Source of the DNA: Hippasteria phrygiana
Taxonomy: Eukaryota > Echinodermata > Asteroidea > Valvatida > Goniasteridae
Assembly (NCBI GenBank): GCA_037893225.1
Contig: JAZGUH010000072.1
Location: 124,001 to 188,000, forward strand
Reading direction: 5' to 3'
DNA: 64,000 bases
Shown here: piece after piece, positions 27,029-41,220 of the stretch
How the letters are laid out: each line of letters starts with the position of its first letter
Numbering within the stretch: position 1 is the first letter of the stretch
Program-made: the position numbers and the translations under genes
The notes under the pieces: generated by a model
Seen by the model: the letters and a program-made list of their open reading frames with translations, nothing else
Database searches by the model: none
Told to the model about the DNA's origin: nothing

Positions 27029-27662
27029 TGGATAGCTTAGATCTGGCGCTACATGTTGCAATTATCGGCGGCTTCTTAGAGTTAACACTTGTGGAGAAAA
27101 TTCAAACCTCGCAATGTTTATTTTCTTCCCGGCCAACATCTGTGTACATGTTACCGTCTATTTATTGCTCCATGCATGTCAAATTCCCTGGGGTATGGAC
27201 TTGCTTTACTCATTCATAATTGCATGAAATATCAACCAAATTCAGTAATTTTGACATGTATGGATAGCTTAGATCTGGCGCTACATGTTGCAATTAGCGG
27301 CGGCTTCTTAGAGTTAACACTTGTGGAGAAAATTCAAACCTCGCAATGTTTATTTTCTTCCCGGCCACCATCTGTGTGCAGATTACCTCTTATTTATTGC
27401 TCCATGCCTGTCAAATTCCCTGGGGTATGGACTTGCTTTACTCATTCATAATTGCATGAAATATCAACCAAATTCAGTAATTTTGACATGTATGGATAGC
27501 TTAGATCTGGCGCTACATGTTGCAATTATCGGCGGCTTCTTAGAGTTAAAACTTGTGGAGAAAATTCAAACCTCGCAATGTTTATTTTCTTTCCGGCCAA
27601 CATCTGTGTGCATATTACCTTCTATTTATTGCTCCATGCCTGTCAAATTCCCTGGGGTATGA

Positions 27663-29928
27663 CTTGCTTTACTCATTCATAATTGCATGAAATATCAACC
27701 AAATTCAGTAATTTTGACATGTATGGATAGCTTAGATCTGGCGCTACATGTTGCAATTATCGGCGGCTTCTTAGAGTTAAAACTTGTGGAGAAAATTCAA
27801 ACCTCGCAATGTTTATTTTCTTTCCGGCCAACATCTGTGTACATGTTACCGTCTATTTATTGCTCCGTGCATGTCAAATTCCCTGGGGTATGGACTTGCT
27901 TTACTCATTCATAATTGCATGAAATATCAACCAAATTCAGTAATTTTGACATGTATGGATAGCTTAGATCTGGCGCTACATGTTGCAATTATCGGCGGCT
28001 TCTTAGAGTTAACACTTGTGGAGAAAATTCAAACCTCGCAATGTTTATTTTCTTCCCGGCCAACATCTGTGTACATGTTACCGTCTATTTATTGCTCCGT
28101 GCCTGTCAAATTCCCTGGGGTATGGACTTGCTTTACTCATTCATAATTGCATGAAATATCAACCAAATTCAGTAATTTTGACATGTATGGATAGCTTAGA
28201 TCTGGCGCTACATGTTGCAATTATCGGCGGCTTCTTAGAGTTAAAACTTGTGGAGAAAATTCAAACCTCGCAATGTTTATTTTCTTTCCGGCCAACATCT
28301 GTGTACATGTTACCGTCTATTTATTGCTCCATGCATGTCAAATTCCCTGGGGTATGGACTTGCTTTACTCATTCATAATTGCATGAAATATCAACCAAAT
28401 TCAGTAATTTTGACATGTATGGATAGCTTAGATCTGGCGCTACATGTTGCAATTATCGGCGGCTTCTTAGAGTTAACACTTGTGGAGAAAATTCAAACCT
28501 CGCAATGTTTATTTTCTTCCCGGCCACCATCTGTGTGCAGATTACCTCTTATTTATTGCTCCATGCCTGTCAAATTCCCTGGGGTATGGACTTGCTTTAC
28601 TAATTCATAATTGCATGAAATATCAACCAAATTCAGTAATTTTGACATGTATGGATAGCTTAGATCTGGCGCTACATGTTGCAATTATCGGCGGCTTCTT
28701 AGAGTTAAAACTTGTGGAGAAAATTCAAACCTCGCAATGTTTATTTTCTTTCCGGCCAACATCTGTGTACATGTTACCGTCTATTTATTGCTCCATGCAT
28801 GTCAAATTCCCTGGGGTATGGACTTGCTTTACTCATTCATAATTGCATGAAATATCAACCAAATTCAGTAATTTTGACATGTATGGATAGCTTAGATCTG
28901 GCGCTACATGTTGCAATTATCGGCGGCTTCTTAGAGTTAAAACTTGTGGAGAAAATTCAAACCTCGCAATGTTTATTTTCTTTCCGGCCAACATCTGTGT
29001 ACATGTTACCGTCTATTTATTGCTCCGTGCATGTCAAATTCCCTGGGGTATGGACTTGCTTTACTCATTCATAATTGCATGAAATATCAACCAAATTCAG
29101 TAATTTTGACATGTATGGATAGCTTAGATCTGGCGCTACATGTTGCAATTATCGGCGGCTTCTTAGAGTTAACACTTGTGGAGAAAATTCAAACCTCGCA
29201 ATGTTTATTTTCTTCCCGGCCAACATCTGTGTACATGTTACCGTCTATTTATTGCTCCGTGCCTGTCAAATTCCCTGGGGTATGGACTTGCTTTACTCAT
29301 TCATAATTGCATGAAATATCAACCAAATTCAGTAATTTTGACATGTATGGATAGCTTAGATCTGGCGCTACATGTTGCAATTATCGGCGGCTTCTTAGAG
29401 TTAAAACTTGTGGAGAAAATTCAAACCTCGCAATGTTTATTTTCTTTCCGGCCAACATCTGTGTACATGTTACCGTCTATTTATTGCTCCATGCATGTCA
29501 AATTCCCTGGGGTATGGACTTGCTTTACTCATTCATAATTGCATGAAATATCAACCAAATTCAGTAATTTTGACATGTATGGATAGCTTAGATCTGGCGC
29601 TACATGTTGCAATTATCGGCGGCTTCTTAGAGTTAACACTTGTGGAGAAAATTCAAACCTCGCAATGTTTATTTTCTTCCCGGCCACCATCTGTGTGCAG
29701 ATTACCTCTTATTTATTGCTCCATGCCTGTCAAATTCCCTGGGGTATGGACTTGCTTTACTAATTCATAATTGCATGAAATATCAACCAAATTCAGTAAT
29801 TTTGACATGTATGGATAGCTTAGATCTGGCGCTACATGTTGCAATTATCGGCGGCTTCTTAGAGTTAAAACTTGTGGAGAAAATTCAAACCTCGCAATGT
29901 TTATTTTCTTTCCGGCCAACATCTGTGT
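27663..29928. repeat. Higher-order repeat, 1,160-bp period (five 232-bp units), about 2 copies
   Basis: Bases 27663-28768 match 28823-29928. The order is B, a mosaic with TTCCCGGCCAACATC plus TACATG and CCGTGCCTGTC (27919, 29079), B, C2 with TACTAATTC, and B. There is no 231-bp unit between the one ending at 27686 and the one starting at 29775, the longest such gap in the window. Confidence 0.83.
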
Positions 29929-32900
29929 GCATATTACCTTCTATTTATTGCTCCATGCCTGTCAAATTCCCTGGGGTATGACTTGTTTTACTCATTCATA
30001 ATTGCATGAAATATCAACCAAATTCAGTAATTTTGACATGTATGGATAGCTTAGATCTGGCGCTACATGTTGCAATTATCGGCGGCTTCTTAGAGTTAAA
30101 ACTTGTGGAGAAAATTCAAACCTCGCAATGTTTATTTTCTTTCCGGCCAACATCTGTGTACATGTTACCGTCTATTTATTGCTCCGTGCATGTCAAATTC
30201 CCTGGGGTATGGACTTGCTTTACTCATTCATAATTGCATGAAATATCAACCAAATTCAGTAATTTTGACATGTACGGATAGCTTAGATCTGGCGCTACAT
30301 GTTACAATTATCGGCGGCTTCTTAGAGTTAATACTTGTGGAGAAAATTCAAACCTCGCAATGTTTATTTTCTTCCCGGCCAACATCTGTGTGCAGATTAC
30401 CTTTTATTTATTGCTCCATGCCTGTCAAATTCCCTGGGGTATGGACTTGCTTTACTCATTCATAATTTCATGAAATATCAACCAAATTCAGTAATTTTGA
30501 CATGTATGGATAGCTTAGATCTGGCGCTACATGTTGCAATTATCGGCGGCTTCTTAGAGTTAACACTTGTGGAGAAAATTCAAACCTCGCAATGTTTATT
30601 TTCTTTCCGGCCAACATCTGTGTACATGTTACCGTCTATTTATTGCTCCGTGCATGTCAAATTCCCTGGGGTATGGACTTGCTTTACTCATTCATAATTG
30701 CATGAAATATCAACCAAATTTAGTAATTTTGACATGTACGGATAGCTTAGATCTGGCGCTACATGTTACAATTATCGGCGGCTTCTTAGAGTTAATACTT
30801 GTGGAGAAAATTCAAACCTCGCAATGTTTATTTTCTTCCCGGCCAACATCTGTGTGCATATTACCTTCTATTTATTGCTCCATGCCTGTCAAATTCCCTG
30901 GGGTATGACTTGCTTTACTCATTCATAATTGCATGAAATATCAACCAAATTCAGTAATTTTGACATGTATGGATAGCTTAGATCTGGCGCTACATGTTGC
31001 AATTATCGGCGGCTTCTTAGAGTTAAAACTTGTGGAGAAAATTCAAACCTCGCAATGTTTATTTTCTTTCCGGCCAACATCTGTGTACATGTTACCGTCT
31101 ATTTATTGCTCCGTGCATGTCAAATTCCCTGGGGTATGGACTTGCTTTACTCATTCATAATTGCATGAAATATCAACCAAATTCAGTAATTTTGACATGT
31201 ATGGATAGCTTAGATCTGGCGCTACATGTTGCAATTATCGGCGGCTTCTTAGAGTTAACACTTGTGGAGAAAATTCAAACCTCGCAATGTTTATTTTCTT
31301 CCCGGCCACCATCTGTGTGCAGATTACCTCTTATTTATTGCTCCATGCCTGTCAAATTCCCTGGGGTATGGACTTGCTTTACTAATTCATAATTGCATGA
31401 AATATCAACCAAATTCAGTAATTTTGACATGTATGGATAGCTTAGATCTGGCGCTACATGTTGCAATTATCGGCGGCTTCTTAGAGTTAAAACTTGTGGA
31501 GAAAATTCAAACCTCGCAATGTTTATTTTCTTTCCGGCCAACATCTGTGTGCATATTACCTTCTATTTATTGCTCCATGCCTGTCAAATTCCCTGGGGTA
31601 TGACTTGTTTTACTCATTCATAATTGCATGAAATATCAACCAAATTCAGTAATTTTGACATGTATGGATAGCTTAGATCTGGCGCTACATGTTGCAATTA
31701 TCGGCGGCTTCTTAGAGTTAAAACTTGTGGAGAAAATTCAAACCTCGCAATGTTTATTTTCTTTCCGGCCAACATCTGTGTACATGTTACCGTCTATTTA
31801 TTGCTCCGTGCATGTCAAATTCCCTGGGGTATGGACTTGCTTTACTCATTCATAATTGCATGAAATATCAACCAAATTCAGTAATTTTGACATGTACGGA
31901 TAGCTTAGATCTGGCGCTACATGTTACAATTATCGGCGGCTTCTTAGAGTTAATACTTGTGGAGAAAATTCAAACCTCGCAATGTTTATTTTCTTCCCGG
32001 CCAACATCTGTGTGCAGATTACCTTTTATTTATTGCTCCATGCCTGTCAAATTCCCTGGGGTATGGACTTGCTTTACTCATTCATAATTTCATGAAATAT
32101 CAACCAAATTCAGTAATTTTGACATGTATGGATAGCTTAGATCTGGCGCTACATGTTGCAATTATCGGCGGCTTCTTAGAGTTAACACTTGTGGAGAAAA
32201 TTCAAACCTCGCAATGTTTATTTTCTTTCCGGCCAACATCTGTGTACATGTTACCGTCTATTTATTGCTCCGTGCATGTCAAATTCCCTGGGGTATGGAC
32301 TTGCTTTACTCATTCATAATTGCATGAAATATCAACCAAATTTAGTAATTTTGACATGTACGGATAGCTTAGATCTGGCGCTACATGTTACAATTATCGG
32401 CGGCTTCTTAGAGTTAATACTTGTGGAGAAAATTCAAACCTCGCAATGTTTATTTTCTTCCCGGCCAACATCTGTGTGCATATTACCTTCTATTTATTGC
32501 TCCATGCCTGTCAAATTCCCTGGGGTATGACTTGCTTTACTCATTCATAATTGCATGAAATATCAACCAAATTCAGTAATTTTGACATGTATGGATAGCT
32601 TAGATCTGGCGCTACATGTTGCAATTATCGGCGGCTTCTTAGAGTTAAAACTTGTGGAGAAAATTCAAACCTCGCAATGTTTATTTTCTTTCCGGCCAAC
32701 ATCTGTGTACATGTTACCGTCTATTTATTGCTCCGTGCATGTCAAATTCCCTGGGGTATGGACTTGCTTTACTCATTCATAATTGCATGAAATATCAACC
32801 AAATTCAGTAATTTTGACATGTATGGATAGCTTAGATCTGGCGCTACATGTTGCAATTATCGGCGGCTTCTTAGAGTTAACACTTGTGGAGAAAATTCAA

Positions 32901-34330
32901 ACCTCGCAATGTTTATTTTCTTCCCGGCCACCATCTGTGTGCAGATTACCTCTTATTTATTGCTCCATGCCTGTCAAATTCCCTGGGGTATGGACTTGCT
33001 TTACTAATTCATAATTGCATGAAATATCAACCAAATTCAGTAATTTTGACATGTATGGATAGCTTAGATCTGGCGCTACATGTTGCAATTATCGGCGGCT
33101 TCTTAGAGTTAAAACTTGTGGAGAAAATTCAAACCTCGCAATGTTTATTTTCTTTCCGGCCAACATCTGTGTGCATATTACCTTCTATTTATTGCTCCAT
33201 GCCTGTCAAATTCCCTGGGGTATGACTTGTTTTACTCATTCATAATTGCATGAAATATCAACCAAATTCAGTAATTTTGACATGTATGGATAGCTTAGAT
33301 CTGGCGCTACATGTTGCAATTATCGGCGGCTTCTTAGAGTTAAAACTTGTGGAGAAAATTCAAACCTCGCAATGTTTATTTTCTTTCCGGCCAACATCTG
33401 TGTACATGTTACCGTCTATTTATTGCTCCGTGCATGTCAAATTCCCTGGGGTATGGACTTGCTTTACTCATTCATAATTGCATGAAATATCAACCAAATT
33501 CAGTAATTTTGACATGTACGGATAGCTTAGATCTGGCGCTACATGTTACAATTATCGGCGGCTTCTTAGAGTTAATACTTGTGGAGAAAATTCAAACCTC
33601 GCAATGTTTATTTTCTTCCCGGCCAACATCTGTGTGCAGATTACCTTTTATTTATTGCTCCATGCCTGTCAAATTCCCTGGGGTATGGACTTGCTTTACT
33701 CATTCATAATTTCATGAAATATCAACCAAATTCAGTAATTTTGACATGTATGGATAGCTTAGATCTGGCGCTACATGTTGCAATTATCGGCGGCTTCTTA
33801 GAGTTAACACTTGTGGAGAAAATTCAAACCTCGCAATGTTTATTTTCTTTCCGGCCAACATCTGTGTACATGTTACCGTCTATTTATTGCTCCGTGCATG
33901 TCAAATTCCCTGGGGTATGGACTTGCTTTACTCATTCATAATTGCATGAAATATCAACCAAATTTAGTAATTTTGACATGTACGGATAGCTTAGATCTGG
34001 CGCTACATGTTACAATTATCGGCGGCTTCTTAGAGTTAATACTTGTGGAGAAAATTCAAACCTCGCAATGTTTATTTTCTTCCCGGCCAACATCTGTGTG
34101 CATATTACCTTCTATTTATTGCTCCATGCCTGTCAAATTCCCTGGGGTATGACTTGCTTTACTCATTCATAATTGCATGAAATATCAACCAAATTCAGTA
34201 ATTTTGACATGTATGGATAGCTTAGATCTGGCGCTACATGTTGCAATTATCGGCGGCTTCTTAGAGTTAAAACTTGTGGAGAAAATTCAAACCTCGCAAT
34301 GTTTATTTTCTTTCCGGCCAACATCTGTGT
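29492..34330. repeat. Higher-order repeat, 1,622-bp period (7 units), three near-perfect copies
   Basis: Unit starts 30006, 30238, 30470, 30702, 30933, 31165 and 31397 recur at +1,622 and +3,244. The order is B, C1 (CCAACATC form), B with TTAACAC, a C1-A mosaic with AAATTTAG, B, C2 with TACTAATTC, and A with TTGTTTTAC. No difference among the three copies was found. The run starts after A at 29491 versus G at 31113 and ends at the A/G difference at 32709/34331. The length is 2.98 periods. Confidence 0.88.
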
Positions 34331-34561
34331 GCATATTACCTTCTATTTATTGCTCCATGCCTGTCAAATTCCCTGGGGTATGACTTGCTTTACTCATTCA
34401 TAATTGCATGAAATATCAACCAAATTCAGTAATTTTGACATGTATGGATAGCTTAGATCTGGCGCTACATGTTGCAATTATCGGCGGCTTCTTAGAGTTA
34501 AAACTTGTGGAGAAAATTCAAACCTCGCAATGTTTATTTTCTTTCCGGCCAACATCTGTGT
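31385..34561. repeat. 3.2-kb block duplicated at 42736-45912 (offset 11,351 bp)
   Basis: Twelve matching unit starts (31628/42979 through 34177/45528) agree in type and in all variant markers seen. The left limit is the A/C difference at 31384/42735, and the right limit is position 155 of the units at 34408 and 45759. The block contains more than one copy of the 1,622-bp repeat, so that repeat existed before this longer copy was made. Confidence 0.84.
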
Positions 34562-34614
34562 GCATATTACCGTCTATTTATTGCTCCATGCATGTCAAAT
34601 TCCCTGGGGTATGG

Positions 34615-36165
34615 ACTTGCTTTACTCATTCATAATTGCATGAAATATCAACCAAATTCAGTAATTTTGACATGTATGGATAGCTTAGATCTGGCGCTAC
34701 ATGTTGCAATTATCGGCGGCTTCTTAGAGTTAAAACTTGTGGAGAAAATTCAAACCTCGCAATGTTTATTTTCTTTCCGGCCAACATCTGTGTACATGTT
34801 ACCGTCTATTTATTGCTCCATGCATGTGAAATTCTCTGGGGTATGGACTTGCTTTACTCATTCATAATTGCATGAAATATCAACCAAATTCAGTAATTTT
34901 GACATGTATGGATAGCTTAGATCTGGCGCTACATGTTGCAATTATCGGCGGCTTCTTAGAGTTAAAACTTGTGGAGAAAATTCAAACCTCGCAATGTTTA
35001 TTTTCTTCCCGGCCACCATCTGTGTGCAGATTACCTCTTATTTATTGCTCCATGCCTGTCAAATTCCCTGGGGTATGGACTTGCTTTACTCATTCATAAT
35101 TGCATGAAATATCAACCAAATTCAGTAATTTTGACATGTATGGATAGCTTAGATCTGGCGCTACATGTTGCAATTATCGGCGGCTTCTTAGAGTTAAAAC
35201 TTGTGGAGAAAATTCAAACCTCGCAATGTTTATTTTCTTTCCGGCCAACATCTGTGTGCATATTACCTTCTATTTATTGCTCCATGCCTGTCAAATTCCC
35301 TGGGGTATGACTTGCTTTACTCATTCATAATTGCATGAAATATCAACCAAATTCAGTAATTTTGACATGTATGGATAGCTTAGATCTGGCGCTACATGTT
35401 GCAATTATCGGCGGCTTCTTAGAGTTAAAACTTGTGGAGAAAATTCAAACCTCGCAATGTTTATTTTCTTTCCGGCCAACATCTGTGTACATGTTACCGT
35501 CTATTTATTGCTCCGTGCATGTCAAATTCCCTGGGGTATGGACTTGCTTTACTCATTCATAATTGCATGAAATATCAACCAAATTCAGTAATTTTGACAT
35601 GTACGGATAGCTTAGATCTGGCGCTACATGTTACAATTATCGGCGGCTTCTTAGAGTTAATACTTGTGGAGAAAATTCAAACCTCGCAATGTTTATTTTC
35701 TTCCCGGCCACCATCTGTGTGCAGATTACCTTTTATTTATTGCTCCATGCCTGTCAAATTCCCTGGGGTATGGACTTGCTTTACTCATTCATAATTTCAT
35801 GAAATATCAACCAAATTCAGTAATTTTGACATGTATGGATAGCTTAGATCTGGCGCTACATGTTGCAATTATCGGCGGCTTCTTAGAGTTAAAACTTGTG
35901 GAGAAAATTCAAACCTCGCAATGTTTATTTTCTTTCCGGCCAACATCTGTGTGCATATTACCTTCTATTTATTGCTCCATGCCTGTCAAATTCCCTGGGG
36001 TATGACTTGCTTTACTCATTCATAATTGCATGAAATATCAACCAAATTCAGTAATTTTGACATGTATGGATAGCTTAGATCTGGCGCTACATGTTGCAAT
36101 TATCGGCGGCTTCTTAGAGTTAACACTTGTGGAGAAAATTCAAACCTCGCAATGTTTATTTTCTT
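34615..36165. repeat. 1.55-kb block duplicated at 45734-47284 (offset 11,119 bp)
   Basis: This block follows the one above but with an offset smaller by 232 bp. Matching units start at 34640/45759, 34872/45991, 35104/46223, 35335/46454 and 35567/46686. A one-off C to G occurs at 34828. The difference in offset means the later copy lacks one unit, the A/B mosaic seen at 34408. Confidence 0.82.
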
Positions 36166-38334
36166 CCCGGCCACCATCTGTGTGCAGATTACCTCTTATT
36201 TATTGCTCCATGCCTGTCAAATTCCCTGGGGTATGGACTTGCTTTACTCATTCATAATTGCATGAAATATCAACCAAATTCAGTAATTTTGACATGTATG
36301 GATAGCTTAGATCTGGCGCTACATGTTGCAATTATCGGCGGCTTCTTAGAGTTAAAACTTGTGGAGAAAATTCAAACCTCGCAATGTTTATTTTCTTTCC
36401 GGCCAACATCTGTGTGCATATTACCTTCTATTTATTGCTCCATGCCTGTCAAATTCCCTGGGGTATGACTTGTTTTACTCATTCATAATTGCATGAAATA
36501 TCAACCAAATTCAGTAATTTTGACATGTATGGATAGCTTAGATCTGGCGCTACATGTTGCAATTATCGGCGGCTTCTTAGAGTTAAAACTTGTGGAGAAA
36601 ATTCAAACCTCGCAATGTTTATTTTCTTTCCGGCCAACATCTGTGTACATGTTACCGTCTATTTATTGCTCCGTGCATGTCAAATTCCCTGGGGTATGGA
36701 CTTGCTTTACTCATTCATAATTGCATGAAATATCAACCAAATTTAGTAATTTTGACATGTACGGATAGCTTAGATCTGGCGCTACATGTTACAATTATCG
36801 GCGGCTTCTTAGAGTTAATACTTGTGGAGAAAATTCAAACCTCGCAATGTTTATTTTCTTCCCGGCCACCATCTGTGTGCAGATTACCTTTTATTTATTG
36901 CTCCATGCCTGTCAAATTCCCTGGGGTATGGACTTGCTTTACTCATTCATAATTTCATGAAATATCAACCAAATTCAGTAATTTTGACATGTATGGATAG
37001 CTTAGATCTGGCGCTACATGTTGCAATTATCGGCGGCTTCTTAGAGTTAACACTTGTGGAGAAAATTCAAACCTCGCAATGTTTATTTTCTTCCCGGCCA
37101 CCATCTGTGTGCAGATTACCTCTTATTTATTGCTCCATGCCTGTCAAATTCCCTGGGGTATGGACTTGCTTTACTCATTCATAATTGCATGAAATATCAA
37201 CCAAATTCAGTAATTTTGACATGTATGGATAGCTTAGATCTGGCGCTACATGTTGCAATTATCGGCGGCTTCTTAGAGTTAAAACTTGTGGAGAAAATTC
37301 AAACCTCGCAATGTATATTTTCTTTCCGGCCAACATCTGTGTGCATATTACCTTCTATTTATTGCTCCATGCCTGTCAAATTTCCTGTGGTATGACTTGC
37401 TTTACTCATTCATAATTGCATGAAATATCAACCAAATTCAGTAATTTTGACATGTATGGATAGCTTAGATCTGGCGCTACATGTTGCAATTATCGGCGGC
37501 TTCTTAGAGTTAAAACTTGTGGAGAAAATTCAAACCTCGCAATGTTTATTTTCTTTCCGGCCAACATCTGTGTGCATATTACCTTCTATTTATTGCTCCA
37601 TGCCTGTCAAATTCCCTGGGGTATGACTTGCTTTACTCATTCATAATTGCATGAAATATCAACCAAATTCAGTAATTTTGACATGTATGGATAGCTTAGA
37701 TCTGGCGCTACATGTTGCAATTATCGGCGGCTTCTTAGAGTTAAAACTTGTGGAGAAAATTCAAACCTCGCAATGTTTATTTTCTTTCCGGCCAACATCT
37801 GTGTGCATATTACCGTCTATTTATTGCTCCATGCATGTCAAATTCCCTGGGGTATGGACTTGCTTTACTCATTCATAATTGCATGAAATATCAACCAAAT
37901 TCAGTAATTTTGACATGTATGGATAGCTTAGATCTGGCGCTACATGTTGCAATTATCGGCGGCTTCTTAGAGTTAAAACTTGTGGAGAAAATTCAAACCT
38001 CGCAATGTTTATTTTCTTTCCGGCCAACATCTGTGTACATGTTACCGTCTATTTATTGCTCCATGCATGTCAAATTCTCTGGGGTATGGACTTGCTTTAC
38101 TCATTCATAATTGCATGAAATATCAACCAAATTCAGTAATTTTGACATGTATGGATAGCTTAGATCTGGCGCTACATGTTGCAATTATCGGCGGCTTCTT
38201 AGAGTTAACACTTGTGGAGAAAATTCAAACCTCGCAATGTTTATTTTCTTTCCGGCCAACATCTGTGTGCAGATTACCTCTTATTTATTGCTCCATGCCT
38301 GTCAAATTCCCTGGGGTATGGACTTGCTTTACTA

Positions 38335-41220
38335 ATTCATAATTGCATGAAATATCAACCAAATTCAGTAATTTTGACATGTATGGATAGCTTAGATCTG
38401 GCGCTACATGTTGCAATTATCGGCGGCTTCTTAGAGTTAAAACTTGTGGAGAAAATTCAAACCTCGCAATGTTTATTTTCTTTCCGGCCAACATCTGTGT
38501 GCATATTACCTTCTATTTATTGCTCCATGCCTGTCAAATTCCCTGGGGTATGACTTGTTTTACTCATTCATAATTGCATGAAATATCAACCAAATTCAGT
38601 AATTTTGACATGTATGGATAGCTTAGATCTGGCGCTACATGTTGCAATTATCGGCGGCTTCTTAGAGTTAAAACTTGTGGAGAAAATTCAAACCTCGCAA
38701 TGTTTATTTTCTTTCCGGCCAACATCTGTGTACATGTTACCGTCTATTTATTGCTCCGTGCATGTCAAATTCCCTGGGGTATGGACTTGCTTTACTCATT
38801 CATAATTGCATGAAATATCAACCAAATTCAGTAATTTTGACATGTACGGATAGCTTAAATCTGGCGCTACATGTTACAATTATCGGCGGCTTCTTAGAGT
38901 TAATACTTGTGGAGAAAATTCAAACCTCGCAATGTTTATTTTCTTCCCGGCCAACATCTGTGTGCAGATTACCTTTTATTTATTGCTCCATGCCTGTCAA
39001 ATTCCCTGGGGTATGGACTTGCTTTACTCATTCATAATTTCATGAAATATCAACCAAATTCAGTAATTTTGACATGTATGGATAGCTTAGATCTGGCGCT
39101 ACATGTTGCAATTATCGGCGGCTTCTTAGAGTTAACACTTGTGGAGAAAATTCAAACCTCGCAATGTTTATTTTCTTTCCGGCCAACATCTGTGTACATG
39201 TTACCGTCTATTTATTGCTCCGTGCATGTCAAATTCCCTGGGGTATGGACTTGCTTTACTCATTCATAATTGCATGAAATATCAACCAAATTTAGTAATT
39301 TTGACATGTACGGATAGCTTAGATCTGGCGCTACATGTTACAATTATCGGCGGCTTCTTAGAGTTAATACTTGTGGAGAAAATTCAAACCTCGCAATGTT
39401 TATTTTCTTCCCGGCCAACATCTGTGTGCATATTACCTTCTATTTATTGCTCCATGCCTGTCAAATTCCCTGGGGTATGACTTGCTTTACTCATTCATAA
39501 TTGCATGAAATATCAACCAAATTCAGTAATTTTGACATGTATGGATAGCTTAGATCTGGCGCTACATGTTGCAATTATCGGCGGCTTCTTAGAGTTAAAA
39601 CTTGTGGAGAAAATTCAAACCTCGCAATGTTTATTTTCTTTCCGGCCAACATCTGTGTACATGTTACCGTCTATTTATTGCTCCGTGCATGTCAAATTCC
39701 CTGGGGTATGGACTTGCTTTACTCATTCATAATTGCATGAAATATCAACCAAATTCAGTAATTTTGACATGTATGGATAGCTTAGATCTGGCGCTACATG
39801 TTGCAATTATCGGCGGCTTCTTAGAGTTAACACTTGTGGAGAAAATTCAAACCTCGCAATGTTTATTTTCTTCCCGGCCACCATCTGTGTGCAGATTACC
39901 TCTTATTTATTGCTCCATGCCTGTCAAATTCCCTGGGGTATGGACTTGCTTTACTAATTCATAATTGCATGAAATATCAACCAAATTCAGTAATTTTGAC
40001 ATGTATGGATAGCTTAGATCTGGCGCTACATGTTGCAATTATCGGCGGCTTCTTAGAGTTAAAACTTGTGGAGAAAATTCAAACCTCGCAATGTTTATTT
40101 TCTTTCCGGCCAACATCTGTGTGCATATTACCTTCTATTTATTGCTCCATGCCTGTCAAATTCCCTGGGGTATGACTTGTTTTACTCATTCATAATTGCA
40201 TGAAATATCAACCAAATTCAGTAATTTTGACATGTATGGATAGCTTAGATCTGGCGCTACATGTTGCAATTATCGGCGGCTTCTTAGAGTTAAAACTTGT
40301 GGAGAAAATTCAAACCTCGCAATGTTTATTTTCTTTCCGGCCAACATCTGTGTACATGTTACCGTCTATTTATTGCTCCGTGCATGTCAAATTCCCTGGG
40401 GTATGGACTTGCTTTACTCATTCATAATTGCATGAAATATCAACCAAATTCAGTAATTTTGACATGTACGGATAGCTTAGATCTGGCGCTACATGTTACA
40501 ATTATCGGCGGCTTCTCAGAGTTAATACTTGTGGAGAAAATTCAAACCTCGCAATGTTTATTTTCTTCCCGGCCAACATCTGTGTGCAGATTACCTTTTA
40601 TTTATTGCTCCATGCCTGTCAAATTCCCTGGGGTATGGACTTGCTTTACTCATTCATAATTTCATGAAATATCAACCAAATTCAGTAATTTTGACATGTA
40701 TGGATAGCTTAGATCTGGCGCTACATGTTGCAATTATCGGCGGCTTCTTAGAGTTAACACTTGTGGAGAAAATTCAAACCTCGCAATGTTTATTTTCTTT
40801 CCGGCCAACATCTGTGTACATGTTACCGTCTATTTATTGCTCCGTGCATGTCAAATTCCCTGGGGTATGGACTTGCTTTACTCATTCATAATTGCATGAA
40901 ATATCAACCAAATTTAGTAATTTTGACATGTACGGATAGCTTAGATCTGGCGCTACATGTTACAATTATCGGCGGCTTCTTAGAGTTAATACTTGTGGAG
41001 AAAATTCAAACCTCGCAATGTTTATTTTCTTCCCGGCCAACATCTGTGTGCATATTACCTTCTATTTATTGCTCCATGCCTGTCAAATTCCCTGGGGTAT
41101 GACTTGCTTTACTCATTCATAATTGCATGAAATATCAACCAAATTCAGTAATTTTGACATGTATGGATAGCTTAGATCTGGCGCTACATGTTGCAATTAT
41201 CGGCGGCTTCTTAGAGTTAA
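38335..41220. repeat. Further copies of the 1,622-bp repeat, also matching 42736-45621 (offset 4,401 bp)
   Basis: Units at 38578, 38810, 39042, 39274, 39505, 39737 and 39969 recur at +1,622 up to 41220. The whole block matches 42736-45621 and also 29763-32648 (offset 8,572; the match extends left to 29688/38260). Only two one-off changes were seen: G to A at 38858 and T to C at 40517. The unit at 41127 is a mosaic with a C1-like TTAATAC, a B-like middle and an A tail of 231 bp. Confidence 0.83.
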
